From: Muribaculaceae bacterium
Lineage (GTDB): Bacteria > Bacteroidota > Bacteroidia > Bacteroidales > Muribaculaceae
DNA length: 64,000 bases
Assembly (NCBI GenBank): GCA_024400935.1
Contig: JAKSLZ010000004.1
Location: forward strand, 1 to 64,000
Direction: 5' to 3'
The notes beneath the pieces are model-generated. The model ran no database searches and was not told the DNA's origin. It saw nothing but the letters and a program-made list of their open reading frames with translations. Position 1 is the stretch's first letter, and each line of letters starts with the position of its first letter. The position numbers were made by a program, and so were the translations under genes. Positions 9,428 to 18,020 of the stretch are shown here, in pieces.

Positions 9428-9501
9428 TAAATCAGCAATTTACCCCCCGTTGTGATAGTTTGTAATTTATTTGGTTTATATTATAGAATTATATAACTTT
9501 G
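9428..9501 (+). promoter_or_regulatory. Second copy of the palindromic operator-like site plus promoter
   Basis: TAAATCAGCAATTTA (9428-9442) followed by a C-tract, then TTTG (9470-9473), a 20-base spacer and TAACTTTG (9494-9501). The spacing matches the site at 7206-7277. The 336-base gap 9252-9587 otherwise holds no gene. Confidence 0.65.
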
Positions 9502-9587
9502 CAGTAGAAACATATTATACTTGTTAACCCGATCAGGGGTGTGTTTAGATTTTGACTTTAATGACAAAAAACATATAAAAACGGATT

Positions 9588-10376
9588 ATGAAAAAGATTG
9601 CATTATTACTGATAATGGTGCTGGCAGGCGCAACAGCACTGCAGGCCAAGGATAAACAAGAAGTTGTCCAACTCAAGAACGGCCACAAAGTGCGTGGTAA
9701 GATTGTGCAATATGCCCCGCTTGACTCGCTTGTAATTCAAGAGGAGGACGGCAACCAGCAAACTATTCGCTGGGAGCAGATTTACAAAATCACTAAAGAG
9801 AAATGGCAACCTCAGCAGAGCATTGGTAAGTCGTTCACTAATGGCATGGGCGTGCAGAAGGGCTACCGCGGATTTGTGGACGCAGAGTATTACCTGGCGC
9901 TTGACGCCAGGTCTAAGAGCCGTATGGGCTTCAGCACTAGCCACGGCTACCAGGTGCTGCCTTACCTCTATGTGGGTGCAGGCGCGGGAATGCAGTTTAT
10001 CACTAACATGCGCACAATGGCTGACGGCGGAACAGGCCGCAAGACGTTCATTCCCATCCCCGTCTTTGCCGACGTGCGACTCGACTTGTACAAGAACAAG
10101 ATTTCCCCATTTGTCGACATGAGAGTGGGCAAAGTGTTTGGCGACAAGGCATTTGACATAATGCTGAACCCCTCGGTGGGCTGTCGCTACGAGCTTAAAA
10201 ACAACTTGGCGCTAAACCTGAGTGTGGGCTATAGCATGCAGAGCACCGACCTTGCACCCATCTGGAACGAGATGACCATCCATCACTACGACAAAAGCGA
10301 CACCGATCACATTAAACTCAGCTGGCAGAATAATCCTTACCGCAGCCTGTCATTCAAGCTGGGCATAGAGTTTTAA
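9588..10376 (+). CDS. Outer-membrane beta-barrel protein, unknown function
   Basis: 262 residues with a standard signal peptide (ending LQAKD). Residues 20-70 (VVQLKNGHKVRGKIVQYAPL) resemble the short SH3-like or LSM-like segment often found before OMP-like barrels in Bacteroidetes. From about residue 85 on, alternating strands ending in FKLGIEF fit an outer-membrane beta-barrel with a terminal Phe. It shares its upstream regulatory block with the BspA-like gene. A second copy of the same gene appears to have been deleted at 3972-4030. Confidence 0.75.
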   Translation: MKKIALLLIMVLAGATALQAKDKQEVVQLKNGHKVRGKIVQYAPLDSLVIQEEDGNQQTIRWEQIYKITKEKWQPQQSIGKSFTNGMGVQKGYRGFVDAEYYLALDARSKSRMGFSTSHGYQVLPYLYVGAGAGMQFITNMRTMADGGTGRKTFIPIPVFADVRLDLYKNKISPFVDMRVGKVFGDKAFDIMLNPSVGCRYELKNNLALNLSVGYSMQSTDLAPIWNEMTIHHYDKSDTDHIKLSWQNNPYRSLSFKLGIEF

Positions 10377-10475
10377 CCTCTCTCCCACTGAGACACTGAG
10401 CTAGTTCTGTGCGAGATAGTCCTATTGGTGAGTAGTTACATAAAAACAAGAAAATATTAATAATATAGTAATAAT

Positions 10476-11072
10476 ATGAAAAACAATAAAAACATGAAAA
10501 ATTGTATTATATTAAAACTAATGTTAGTTTTGTTCTTTTCTTTTTTTGGGTGTATTCTTGTAAATGCGAGAAACAATCCTATAGATATAGAGAAAAAAGA
10601 TAGCATGTTTCTTGAAAAAAAGTTCAAAGAAATAATTCCTTTGCTTATTGACAGTATTGATACAGAAGAGGTCGATATTAACATAAAATATAAAAATCCC
10701 ATGATTTCAGACTTGAGGCCCTATTATTATCCTCGTGGTATAAAATATATTAACTCAATTTATTTTTTACTTCGAGCTGATTTGGTTTTACTTGAGGAGA
10801 TATTAATGAATTTCGATGTTAACGATTTTACTCATAAAGTGCAAACATCAGGATTGTTGGCAAAAGATTCTAAAGGCACCCTTATTTGTAATGATTTGAA
10901 ACATGATGATTTGAAAATAATTAAAAATGCATATTTGTCTTGGTGGAATAGAAACAAACAAAATTCGATGACTAAAATTAGAGAAGACGTCTTGTTGGGA
11001 AAGGAACTAATACTTTCACCACCTTACTTTTGGATAACAGGACTGAATTCTTTGAACATTAGTGATTATTGA
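10476..11072 (+). CDS. AT-rich secreted protein of unknown function
   Basis: 198 residues; either Met1 or Met7 could be the start. A signal-like hydrophobic stretch (LKLMLVLFFSFFGCILVNA) is followed by a Lys/Ile/Asn-rich mature part with WWNRNKQN near the end. Base composition is far more AT-rich than the neighbours and codon use differs, as expected for recently acquired DNA. It is flanked by inverted copies of a CTCCCAC-GAG-CAC-GAG repeat (10378-10400 and 11118-11143). No domain is recognised. Confidence 0.6.
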   Translation: MKNNKNMKNCIILKLMLVLFFSFFGCILVNARNNPIDIEKKDSMFLEKKFKEIIPLLIDSIDTEEVDINIKYKNPMISDLRPYYYPRGIKYINSIYFLLRADLVLLEEILMNFDVNDFTHKVQTSGLLAKDSKGTLICNDLKHDDLKIIKNAYLSWWNRNKQNSMTKIREDVLLGKELILSPPYFWITGLNSLNISDY

Positions 11073-11250
11073 TTGTTGTAGAAATTATTTAAAAATATCA
11101 ATCTGCGTCATCTGCGTGAGGCCTCTGTGCCTCTGTGGGAGATAAACATGAGGCTTCCCGCATCAAGCAACTATTGGTTTCGTCAAGTCAATGATTTTTC
11201 GTAACTTTGTGGCATATTCCAGTTTTATGCTATACAAAGTCAACAATTTA

Positions 11251-12954
11251 ATGCTAAAAGTAGCGCTGCTGATCCTTGCCGTGGCAACAAGCAGCACAAG
11301 CGTCCTGGCTCAGGACAACGAGAACGAGTTTGAGCGCATCGCCGAGCGTGTGATGCAACAATACGAGGACCCCAGTTTCTTGCCCGACACCACCAGTGCA
11401 AACGGCAAGTGGACCGGAGGCGCCTACATGGGCGTGACCAGCAACGGGCGCACCCTTCCCAGTGCCAATTTCACTTTTAGGACACGCAAGATCGTGCTCA
11501 CCGGTGACGTGTCGCTGGAGTTCTCAGAACGAAACACCGACAAGACTAACACCACGCTCTCTGACGGCATCACGCCACAGAGCACCGCCACCGACATCCA
11601 CACCAAGCAGGAGACGGCCGACGCCTCGGTGCGTCTTGACTACTACCCCTCGCTCACTAACTGTTTCACCATAGGCATGCTGGAGACCTTCAACCACACC
11701 CGCAACAACGAGGAGGCTCTCACTTCGTTCTTTGACGAGGACGGCGAGCAGCTGGGCAACACTCTGCAGCAGCAAGACAAGAACACAAGCAAATTCAAAC
11801 TGGGAGGCCTGATGCAGTGGAAGCACCTCTTTGCCGACAAGGCTATGCTCACTACCAGGCTCAACCTGCGCAACCTGCATGAGGACATAGACCTCACACG
11901 CAACAACTGGGACCTGTCCAATGAGCACACGGCCAAGGATGCGCACGAGAAATCGCGCAACTTCACCCCCTATGGCCAGCTCACCTATGAGTCGGCCACC
12001 TGGCAAGGCTTCAACTTCATCGCCCAGGAAAAATTCACCCTCGAGCGCATGGACATAGAGGACCGCGTGGGCAAGTGGAACTACAACAGCAACAACAGCG
12101 CCACATCACTGGCACTCAACTACAAACACAAGAAAGTGAAGTTTGCGGCCAACGGTGCATACGAGTTCTACAACAACCGCATCGACGGCGTGACGCGCGA
12201 CTACAATGACTGGACACTCAAGGCCGGCGCCACATGGATGCCGAGCAGCAAGTGCGACGCGTCGTTCACCTTCAAGCGCTCCTTCAGCCGCCCCACTTAC
12301 ACACAGCTCTACGACAAGAAGCACCTGGGCTCCTCGCTGGGAACTTATTACATAGGTAACCGTGCCCTTGAGCCCTCGCTCAAGCTGCAGTATGAGCTCA
12401 AGCTCAACTTCAAGCCCAGCAAGTCCCTCAACATGACGTTCACCGCAATGTATGAGGACATTGAGCGCGGCATCACCAAGGTGTCGGGCTATGACGAGAA
12501 CGAGCACACCTCTTACATCACATGGATCAACGACGCCACTTACGACAACATCCACCTGAGCATGGACGGCAAGTGGGTGGTGGGTCCCATGGACCTGCGC
12601 TGGCACGTCAAGGCCAAGCACATCGACTATAACGGCAAGAGCGTGAATGCCGATGACAGTTGGTCGTGGCACTTCAAGCTGCGCCCCGAGTTCACGCTGG
12701 GCCGCGGATGGAAAGTAGCCGGAGCTCTCTACTACACCGGCCAGGAGCGTCACCGCACCTACACCGACGCCGCTTACACCTACGTCTCAGTGCGAGCCGT
12801 CAAGGAGTGGGGACAGTGGGCACTCTACGGCTTCATCCAGGACATCCTTGAGCGCGACCGCAAAGACACCGTCTACTCGTCGACCAGCATAGTGGTCACC
12901 CACACCAACCTCAATGCCCGCTGTGCCATCCTGGGCGCATCCTACACATTCTGA
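11251..12954 (+). CDS. Outer-membrane beta-barrel (TonB-receptor-like barrel without plug)
   Basis: 567 residues from the chosen start. The signal peptide is MLKVALLILAVATSSTSVLA. The rest is amphipathic beta-strands typical of large outer-membrane barrels (repeated aromatic strand ends such as GFNFIAQEKFTL, YRNGASYTF-type terminus ILGASYTF). It lacks the CarboxypepD_reg and plug domains of SusC proteins. A -7 box TAACTTTG at 11202-11209 excludes an in-frame start at 11191, because that would lie inside the promoter; Met at 11227 remains an alternative. The ligand is unknown. Confidence 0.75.
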   Translation: MLKVALLILAVATSSTSVLAQDNENEFERIAERVMQQYEDPSFLPDTTSANGKWTGGAYMGVTSNGRTLPSANFTFRTRKIVLTGDVSLEFSERNTDKTNTTLSDGITPQSTATDIHTKQETADASVRLDYYPSLTNCFTIGMLETFNHTRNNEEALTSFFDEDGEQLGNTLQQQDKNTSKFKLGGLMQWKHLFADKAMLTTRLNLRNLHEDIDLTRNNWDLSNEHTAKDAHEKSRNFTPYGQLTYESATWQGFNFIAQEKFTLERMDIEDRVGKWNYNSNNSATSLALNYKHKKVKFAANGAYEFYNNRIDGVTRDYNDWTLKAGATWMPSSKCDASFTFKRSFSRPTYTQLYDKKHLGSSLGTYYIGNRALEPSLKLQYELKLNFKPSKSLNMTFTAMYEDIERGITKVSGYDENEHTSYITWINDATYDNIHLSMDGKWVVGPMDLRWHVKAKHIDYNGKSVNADDSWSWHFKLRPEFTLGRGWKVAGALYYTGQERHRTYTDAAYTYVSVRAVKEWGQWALYGFIQDILERDRKDTVYSSTSIVVTHTNLNARCAILGASYTF

Positions 12955-13010
12955 AAATAACGGCACAAAACCTTGCTCCTGTGGAGCAAAACAGCTATTT
13001 TTGCAACCAT

Positions 13011-14327
13011 ATGTCAAACAACAATCCACATACCCGCCAGTCGCTAGCAAGCCTTGCAATGCGAGCCTACAGATACTGCACCCACGACGTGTGGAACATC
13101 GAGGGAAGCGGCAAGCTGCACAAGATTGTCAAAGCCGCCAACCTGGCCATCAGGTGTTTCTTCAACCAGGAGGTGCAAGAGCGAGCCTGTGCCCTCACTT
13201 ATCGCACAGTACTGGCCCTGGTTCCTGCCCTGGCCATGCTGTTTGCCATAGCGCGAGGCTTTGGGTTCCAGAACCTTATCCACGGCCAGCTCATCGGCTA
13301 CCTGCCGTCGCAGCGCAAGGCACTGGAGCAAGCGCTCACATTTGTCGACAGATACCTGGAACATGCCAGCGAGGGAGCCTTTGTGGGCATTGGCCTGCTC
13401 GTCCTGCTCTACACCCTCGTGATGCTCATGGGCAATGTAGAGAGCACGTTCAACAAGATATGGGGGCTGGAACACGGCCGCCCTCTCTACCGCAAGGTCA
13501 CTGACTACACCGCGCTGTTTGTCTTCATCCCTGTGCTCATGATTTGCTCGGCGGGTATCTCGCTCATGCTCACCTCTATGGGCCAGCACCTGCTGCCGCT
13601 GGCATTGTCGCCGGTGCTACACTTTATGCTCGACTGTGTTCCGCTAGTGCTGGTGTGGCTCATGTTCACCTTTGCCTTCTGGCTCATCCCCCACACCAAG
13701 GTGAGTTTTCGCTATGCCCTCATCTCGGGCGTCGTTTTCGGGTCGCTGTTCTTCCTGTTGCAGTGGGTGTTTGTAAGGGGGCAGATCCTCGTGTCAGGCT
13801 ACAACGCCATCTACGGCAGCTTCGCCTTCTTGCCATTGTTGCTCTTCTGGATGCAACTATCATGGATGCTGGTGCTGCTGGGCACTGTCATGACTTACTC
13901 GTTGCAAAACATCTATGGCTTCAACTACAGCCACCACGAGGACGTCAACACCATCTCGACTGCCTATCTTGACGAAATCACCATCATGTCGCTGGCCCTC
14001 ATCGTCAAGCGATTTGAGAACGGGCAGCCCCCCATGGGCAAGGCACAACTGTCAGGCGACGAATACAACATCCCCATCCATCTGGCCAACCGCATCATTG
14101 ACCGACTGCTCAAAACCGGCCTCATCACCGAGGTAAGGACCGACGACGGCGACGAGGCGTTCCTGCCGGCATTCACCATCGAGCAGATGACGCTGCACAA
14201 TGTCAAGCAGCGCCTGAGCACTCTGGGCAGCAACCGGTTTCTCACCGTGGCCGACCGCAAGTTTGCCGGCTCCTATGACCTCATAGCCAATGCCCCCGGC
14301 GACACCCTCGTCAAAGACCTCCTCTAG
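13011..14327 (+). CDS. YihY/BrkB (RNase BN-like) family membrane protein
   Basis: 438 residues. About six membrane segments lie between residues 55 and 310 (AIARGFGFQNL, MLMGNVESTFNKIWG, YGSFAFLPLLLFWMQLSW), matching the YihY/BrkB family. A soluble C-terminal part of about 120 residues resembles a winged-helix fold (IIDRLLKTGLITEV). The older name RNase BN is a historical misassignment; the function is unclear. A -7 box TATTTTTG at 12996-13003 lies 8 bases before this ATG, so an in-frame start at 12981 is excluded and the mRNA is probably leaderless. Confidence 0.85.
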   Translation: MSNNNPHTRQSLASLAMRAYRYCTHDVWNIEGSGKLHKIVKAANLAIRCFFNQEVQERACALTYRTVLALVPALAMLFAIARGFGFQNLIHGQLIGYLPSQRKALEQALTFVDRYLEHASEGAFVGIGLLVLLYTLVMLMGNVESTFNKIWGLEHGRPLYRKVTDYTALFVFIPVLMICSAGISLMLTSMGQHLLPLALSPVLHFMLDCVPLVLVWLMFTFAFWLIPHTKVSFRYALISGVVFGSLFFLLQWVFVRGQILVSGYNAIYGSFAFLPLLLFWMQLSWMLVLLGTVMTYSLQNIYGFNYSHHEDVNTISTAYLDEITIMSLALIVKRFENGQPPMGKAQLSGDEYNIPIHLANRIIDRLLKTGLITEVRTDDGDEAFLPAFTIEQMTLHNVKQRLSTLGSNRFLTVADRKFAGSYDLIANAPGDTLVKDLL

Positions 14328-14377
14328 CCCCACTTATCCATCCACCCCGTGCCCACCCCACGCAGGGCGTCCAGTGT

Positions 14378-14396
14378 GGAGCGGTTATGCCGCTCC
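14378..14396. terminator. Hairpin after the YihY-like gene
   Basis: GGAGCGG (14378-14384) pairs with CCGCTCC (14390-14396), loop TTATG. There is no T-run, so termination activity is uncertain. Confidence 0.35.
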
Positions 14397-14594
14397 ATAA
14401 ATCCAGTGCATTTACGCATCTCTTTTTATGCTTTTAATAGCAAATTGCCGTTTTACGAGCATTTTTATTGGACACACGTAGGATTATTCGCATATTATTG
14501 TTAATTTTGCAGATTAATAGCAATCCCTGAAAAGGGGGAGTTTAGACACGTAGAGATATTAACTAAAATAAGTTTTACTAACTATTCAAACAAC

Positions 14595-17500
14595 ATGAAA
14601 CGAATCTTTAACCTCATGCTCGCGATGGCAATGTCGCTGGCGTTTGTTGCAAGTGCACAGACGCTGCTCGACGAGGACTTTGAACGCACCCGTTCAGACG
14701 TCGCCACCACCGAGCTGCCTGAGGGCTGGACAGCTGTGACCAGCTACACCGGCACCCACACAGGCTACCGTTGGACCATTGCTCACAACTCTACGTCCAA
14801 CAGCACAATGAGCGGTTACCACTACGCTTACTGCGATGCGCCCACCTACGACAAGGGCGACAACGACGGCGTGGGTCCCCGCAAGGACATGATCATCACT
14901 CCGGCGATGACTCTTGACAACACCTACCAGCTGTCGTTTGACTGGGAAGCTGCAGCCGCAGCCTGCCTCAAGGACAAGGCAATGACACTGCAGGTGGCTA
15001 TTATCGACATGGCCGCTCCCAGCGACACCACCGTCATCTTCGACATCCAGAAAGAACAGGACGTGCGCGACAGCGGTGTGCCCGCCGACCCCTACGGCAC
15101 CTATTTGTGGGGCAACTGGCAAGTCCACACATCTAAGCTCGACCTGGACGCTTATCAGGGCAAGACCATCAAGATCGCCTTCATCTACAACCTGCTGAAG
15201 AAGGTGGCTAACATCGTCTACCTGGACAACATCAGCGTGCAGTACCACAAGAGCCTCAACGGCCCCATCGCCGAGCTTGCTCAGTCTCAGTATGAGTTCC
15301 CCGAGATGTACATCGGCGAGAAGCGCTACAGCGATGTCATCAAGATCAAGAACGTGGGCAAGAAAGGCCTCAAGATCACAAGCGTTGACGCTCCCGACTG
15401 CGTGGGCATCAACCAGAACGCCTATGATTATGACCTGGGCTTCAACGAGACCGGTGACCTGCAGTTCTCTTACACTGCAAGCCTGTTCTCGCCTGCCGAG
15501 ACCGACGTGACCATACACACCACCGGCGGTGACGTGACCATCCACCTCAAGGCCAACAAGATGGCTGTGCCCGACGGTTACACCCTCGAGCTCTTTGAGG
15601 GCAGCCAGTTTGCTCCCGCAGGCTGGACCAGCAACGGCTGGCGCACTTACGTGTACGCCCTTGAGGGCGATGCCAGTGCAATGGCAAGCGGCGACTATGT
15701 TGACGACTATCTGACTACTCCCCGCCTCGACCTGAGCGACGCACAGGGTCCCCACAAGTTCATGTTCACTTATTACAGCATGTTCTCGGGCGAGGAAGCT
15801 CCCTATAACGACCTCTCTGTTGAGGTGAGCGAGGACGGCGGCGAAACCTTCAAGCAGGTTTGGATGGCCGACTATGCTAAGATTGACACCCTCATCAACG
15901 TGGAAATCGACCTCAGCAACATCACCAGCGACAACGTGCGCCTGCGCTTCAAGAACTCTAAGGTTTCGTTTGACACCGATGGCGCCGACGAGTGGACAAC
16001 ATTCCTCCTCGACCGCGTGCTCCTGCCCAACGTTTACGGCCAGGACGGCGTGCCCACAGTGGCTGAGCTCGTAGCTCCCGCCAACGAGGCACAGAACATT
16101 TACACCAAGAACATCGAACTCAAGTGGCTCGAGGCTCAGTTTGCCGACGGCTACAAGGTTTATGTAGGAACCCAAGACGGACAGTGGGACATCGTGGCAG
16201 GCGTTGACTGCCAGGCTGCTACAAGCTACAAGGTGGCTCAGCTCCCCTATGCTTCTAAGATCTACTGGAAGGTTGTTCCCTACAACACCGTGGGTGAGGC
16301 AACAGACGTTCCCGTGTGGATGTTCAACACACAAGAAGACATGTCGGTTAAGGAATTCCCCTGGACCGAGGACTTCAATGACGACACATTCGCTCCCCTG
16401 GGCTGGAATGCCGAGAACGAGCAATACACATGGTGGCGCCAGAACTCAAGCTACAAGTTTGAGGGCAAGGCATGCGCTATGGCTCACGCTAACGAAACCG
16501 GCAAGTCGGCTTACCTCTACTCTCCCGACATCACAGTGCCCGCCGACGGCGAGTACCAGCTGAGCTTCTGGTGGGGTAACGCTCATCCCAGCGACCTTGT
16601 TAAGGATCCCACTAATGTACACGTCAACAAGACAACTAAGGATGACGGCATCGACGCCGCATTCCTCGAGATCTGGAGCGACGGCGAGTGGAAGCAGGTG
16701 CGTCTCATCAGCAACAACATTGAGGCCGACGACAACTACTACTGGTGCTACGAGAGCGTAGACCTGGCACAGTATGCTGGCAAGACCATCCAGTTGCGCT
16801 GGCGCTACATCGCCCACAACTACCGCTCACGCGGCGCAGGTCTCGACCTCGTGAAGATCGAGCCCAAGGCTGCACAGGCATCATTCAGCGTTGAGAACTG
16901 GGATGCATTCAAGGCTAACTTTGGCGAGGCTCTCGAGTCACCCGTCATCGCAGTGAGCAACCTGGGTAGCGTTCCCGTTACCGTTAGCAAGGTTGAGTTC
17001 ACCAATAAGGAGTTCCGCACAAGCATTGCTACCGGCACTGTTCTTGAGCCCAACTCTTCTAAGAAGTTCACCATCACCTTCCAGGCTAACAACGCTACTG
17101 CCGATCCCGTTACCATCGAGGACGCCCTCAAGCTCACACTGAGCGACGGCAGCACTCTGTCACTGCCCGTTAAGGGTATCGCACTGCCCCGCGACTACAA
17201 GTTCTACGGCTTTGAGAACGACAAGACCGGTGCTTCGCCCATGGGCTTCACTGCAATCGACGTCGACAACATGCCCACCATCAAGCCCTGGTCATGGACA
17301 GTACCCAACATGGGCGCTGCAATGTCAATGTTCGTGCTCAACGACAGCGAGTGCAACGCTGTGCTCAAGGAGCCCCACGGCCATCAGTCACTCATGAGCC
17401 GCTGCAACACCAACGGCGGTTTCAACGACTGGCTGGTGAGCGAGCCCATGGACGCTACCGCACAGTCTAAGTTTGCCTTCGACGCACGCTGCTGGGAAAG

Positions 17501-17927
17501 CATCAACAGCATCCTGCCCGCCGATGCTCCCGAGGTAACCGTTCTCGTGAGCGAGGTAGGCGGCACCAAGACTGCCAACTACACCGAGGTTTACACCCAG
17601 AAACTCGAGCTCTATGACGACAAGGCTTGGACTCCCATCACTGTCGACCTGAGCCAGTATGCCGGCAAGCGCATCTACATCGCTGTGAAGTCTTACTCAA
17701 GCAACTGCCTTGGCGGTTTCTATGACAACTTCGAGTTCCAGCACTTCTCTAAGCCCGTTGTACTCGACGTTAACGGCGACGGTGAGATCGACATGATCGA
17801 CGTGAACTACGTCATCAACAACATCCTGGGCAAGTCAGTTCCCTTCAACTGCGACGTCAACGGTGACGGCACAGTGGATGTCAACGACATGTCACTCGTC
17901 ATCAACGGTGTTTTAAACAAGAAATAA
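14595..17927 (+). CDS. Large secreted choice-of-anchor/cleaved-adhesin protein with dockerin
   Basis: 1110 residues with signal peptide (ending AFVASAQ). Several cleaved-adhesin/choice-of-anchor J modules can be seen by their DFERT..LPEGWT, YTWWRQNSSYKF and LSQYAGKRIYIAVK segments, with Ig-like spacer regions (VAELVAPANEAQNIYTKNIE). The end (about 1056-1110) is a type I dockerin pair, VNGDGEIDMIDVNYVINNIL and VNGDGTVDVNDMSLVINGVL. It is likely a surface or secreted adhesin. A -7 box TAATTTTG lies at 14502-14509. The hairpin at 17940 ends transcription. Confidence 0.85.
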   Translation: MKRIFNLMLAMAMSLAFVASAQTLLDEDFERTRSDVATTELPEGWTAVTSYTGTHTGYRWTIAHNSTSNSTMSGYHYAYCDAPTYDKGDNDGVGPRKDMIITPAMTLDNTYQLSFDWEAAAAACLKDKAMTLQVAIIDMAAPSDTTVIFDIQKEQDVRDSGVPADPYGTYLWGNWQVHTSKLDLDAYQGKTIKIAFIYNLLKKVANIVYLDNISVQYHKSLNGPIAELAQSQYEFPEMYIGEKRYSDVIKIKNVGKKGLKITSVDAPDCVGINQNAYDYDLGFNETGDLQFSYTASLFSPAETDVTIHTTGGDVTIHLKANKMAVPDGYTLELFEGSQFAPAGWTSNGWRTYVYALEGDASAMASGDYVDDYLTTPRLDLSDAQGPHKFMFTYYSMFSGEEAPYNDLSVEVSEDGGETFKQVWMADYAKIDTLINVEIDLSNITSDNVRLRFKNSKVSFDTDGADEWTTFLLDRVLLPNVYGQDGVPTVAELVAPANEAQNIYTKNIELKWLEAQFADGYKVYVGTQDGQWDIVAGVDCQAATSYKVAQLPYASKIYWKVVPYNTVGEATDVPVWMFNTQEDMSVKEFPWTEDFNDDTFAPLGWNAENEQYTWWRQNSSYKFEGKACAMAHANETGKSAYLYSPDITVPADGEYQLSFWWGNAHPSDLVKDPTNVHVNKTTKDDGIDAAFLEIWSDGEWKQVRLISNNIEADDNYYWCYESVDLAQYAGKTIQLRWRYIAHNYRSRGAGLDLVKIEPKAAQASFSVENWDAFKANFGEALESPVIAVSNLGSVPVTVSKVEFTNKEFRTSIATGTVLEPNSSKKFTITFQANNATADPVTIEDALKLTLSDGSTLSLPVKGIALPRDYKFYGFENDKTGASPMGFTAIDVDNMPTIKPWSWTVPNMGAAMSMFVLNDSECNAVLKEPHGHQSLMSRCNTNGGFNDWLVSEPMDATAQSKFAFDARCWESINSILPADAPEVTVLVSEVGGTKTANYTEVYTQKLELYDDKAWTPITVDLSQYAGKRIYIAVKSYSSNCLGGFYDNFEFQHFSKPVVLDVNGDGEIDMIDVNYVINNILGKSVPFNCDVNGDGTVDVNDMSLVINGVLNKK

Positions 17928-17939
17928 TTTGCTATCACA

Positions 17940-17975
17940 GGCATTCAGGTGTGTAGGCACCTGAATGCCTTCTTG
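17940..17975 (+). terminator. Strong intrinsic terminator
   Basis: Perfect 12-bp stem: GGCATTCAGGTG (17940-17951) with CACCTGAATGCC (17958-17969), loop of six, followed by TTCTT. Confidence 0.9.
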
Positions 17976-18020
17976 TTAACATAGGAATTCATTTAATCAT
18001 TCATTTATAACTAAAAGCTT

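Noticed and set aside
14694..16424. 576-residue minus-strand ORF
   Set aside because: Shadow of the adhesin-like gene on the plus strand, caused by biased codon use; no family resemblance and no signal peptide.
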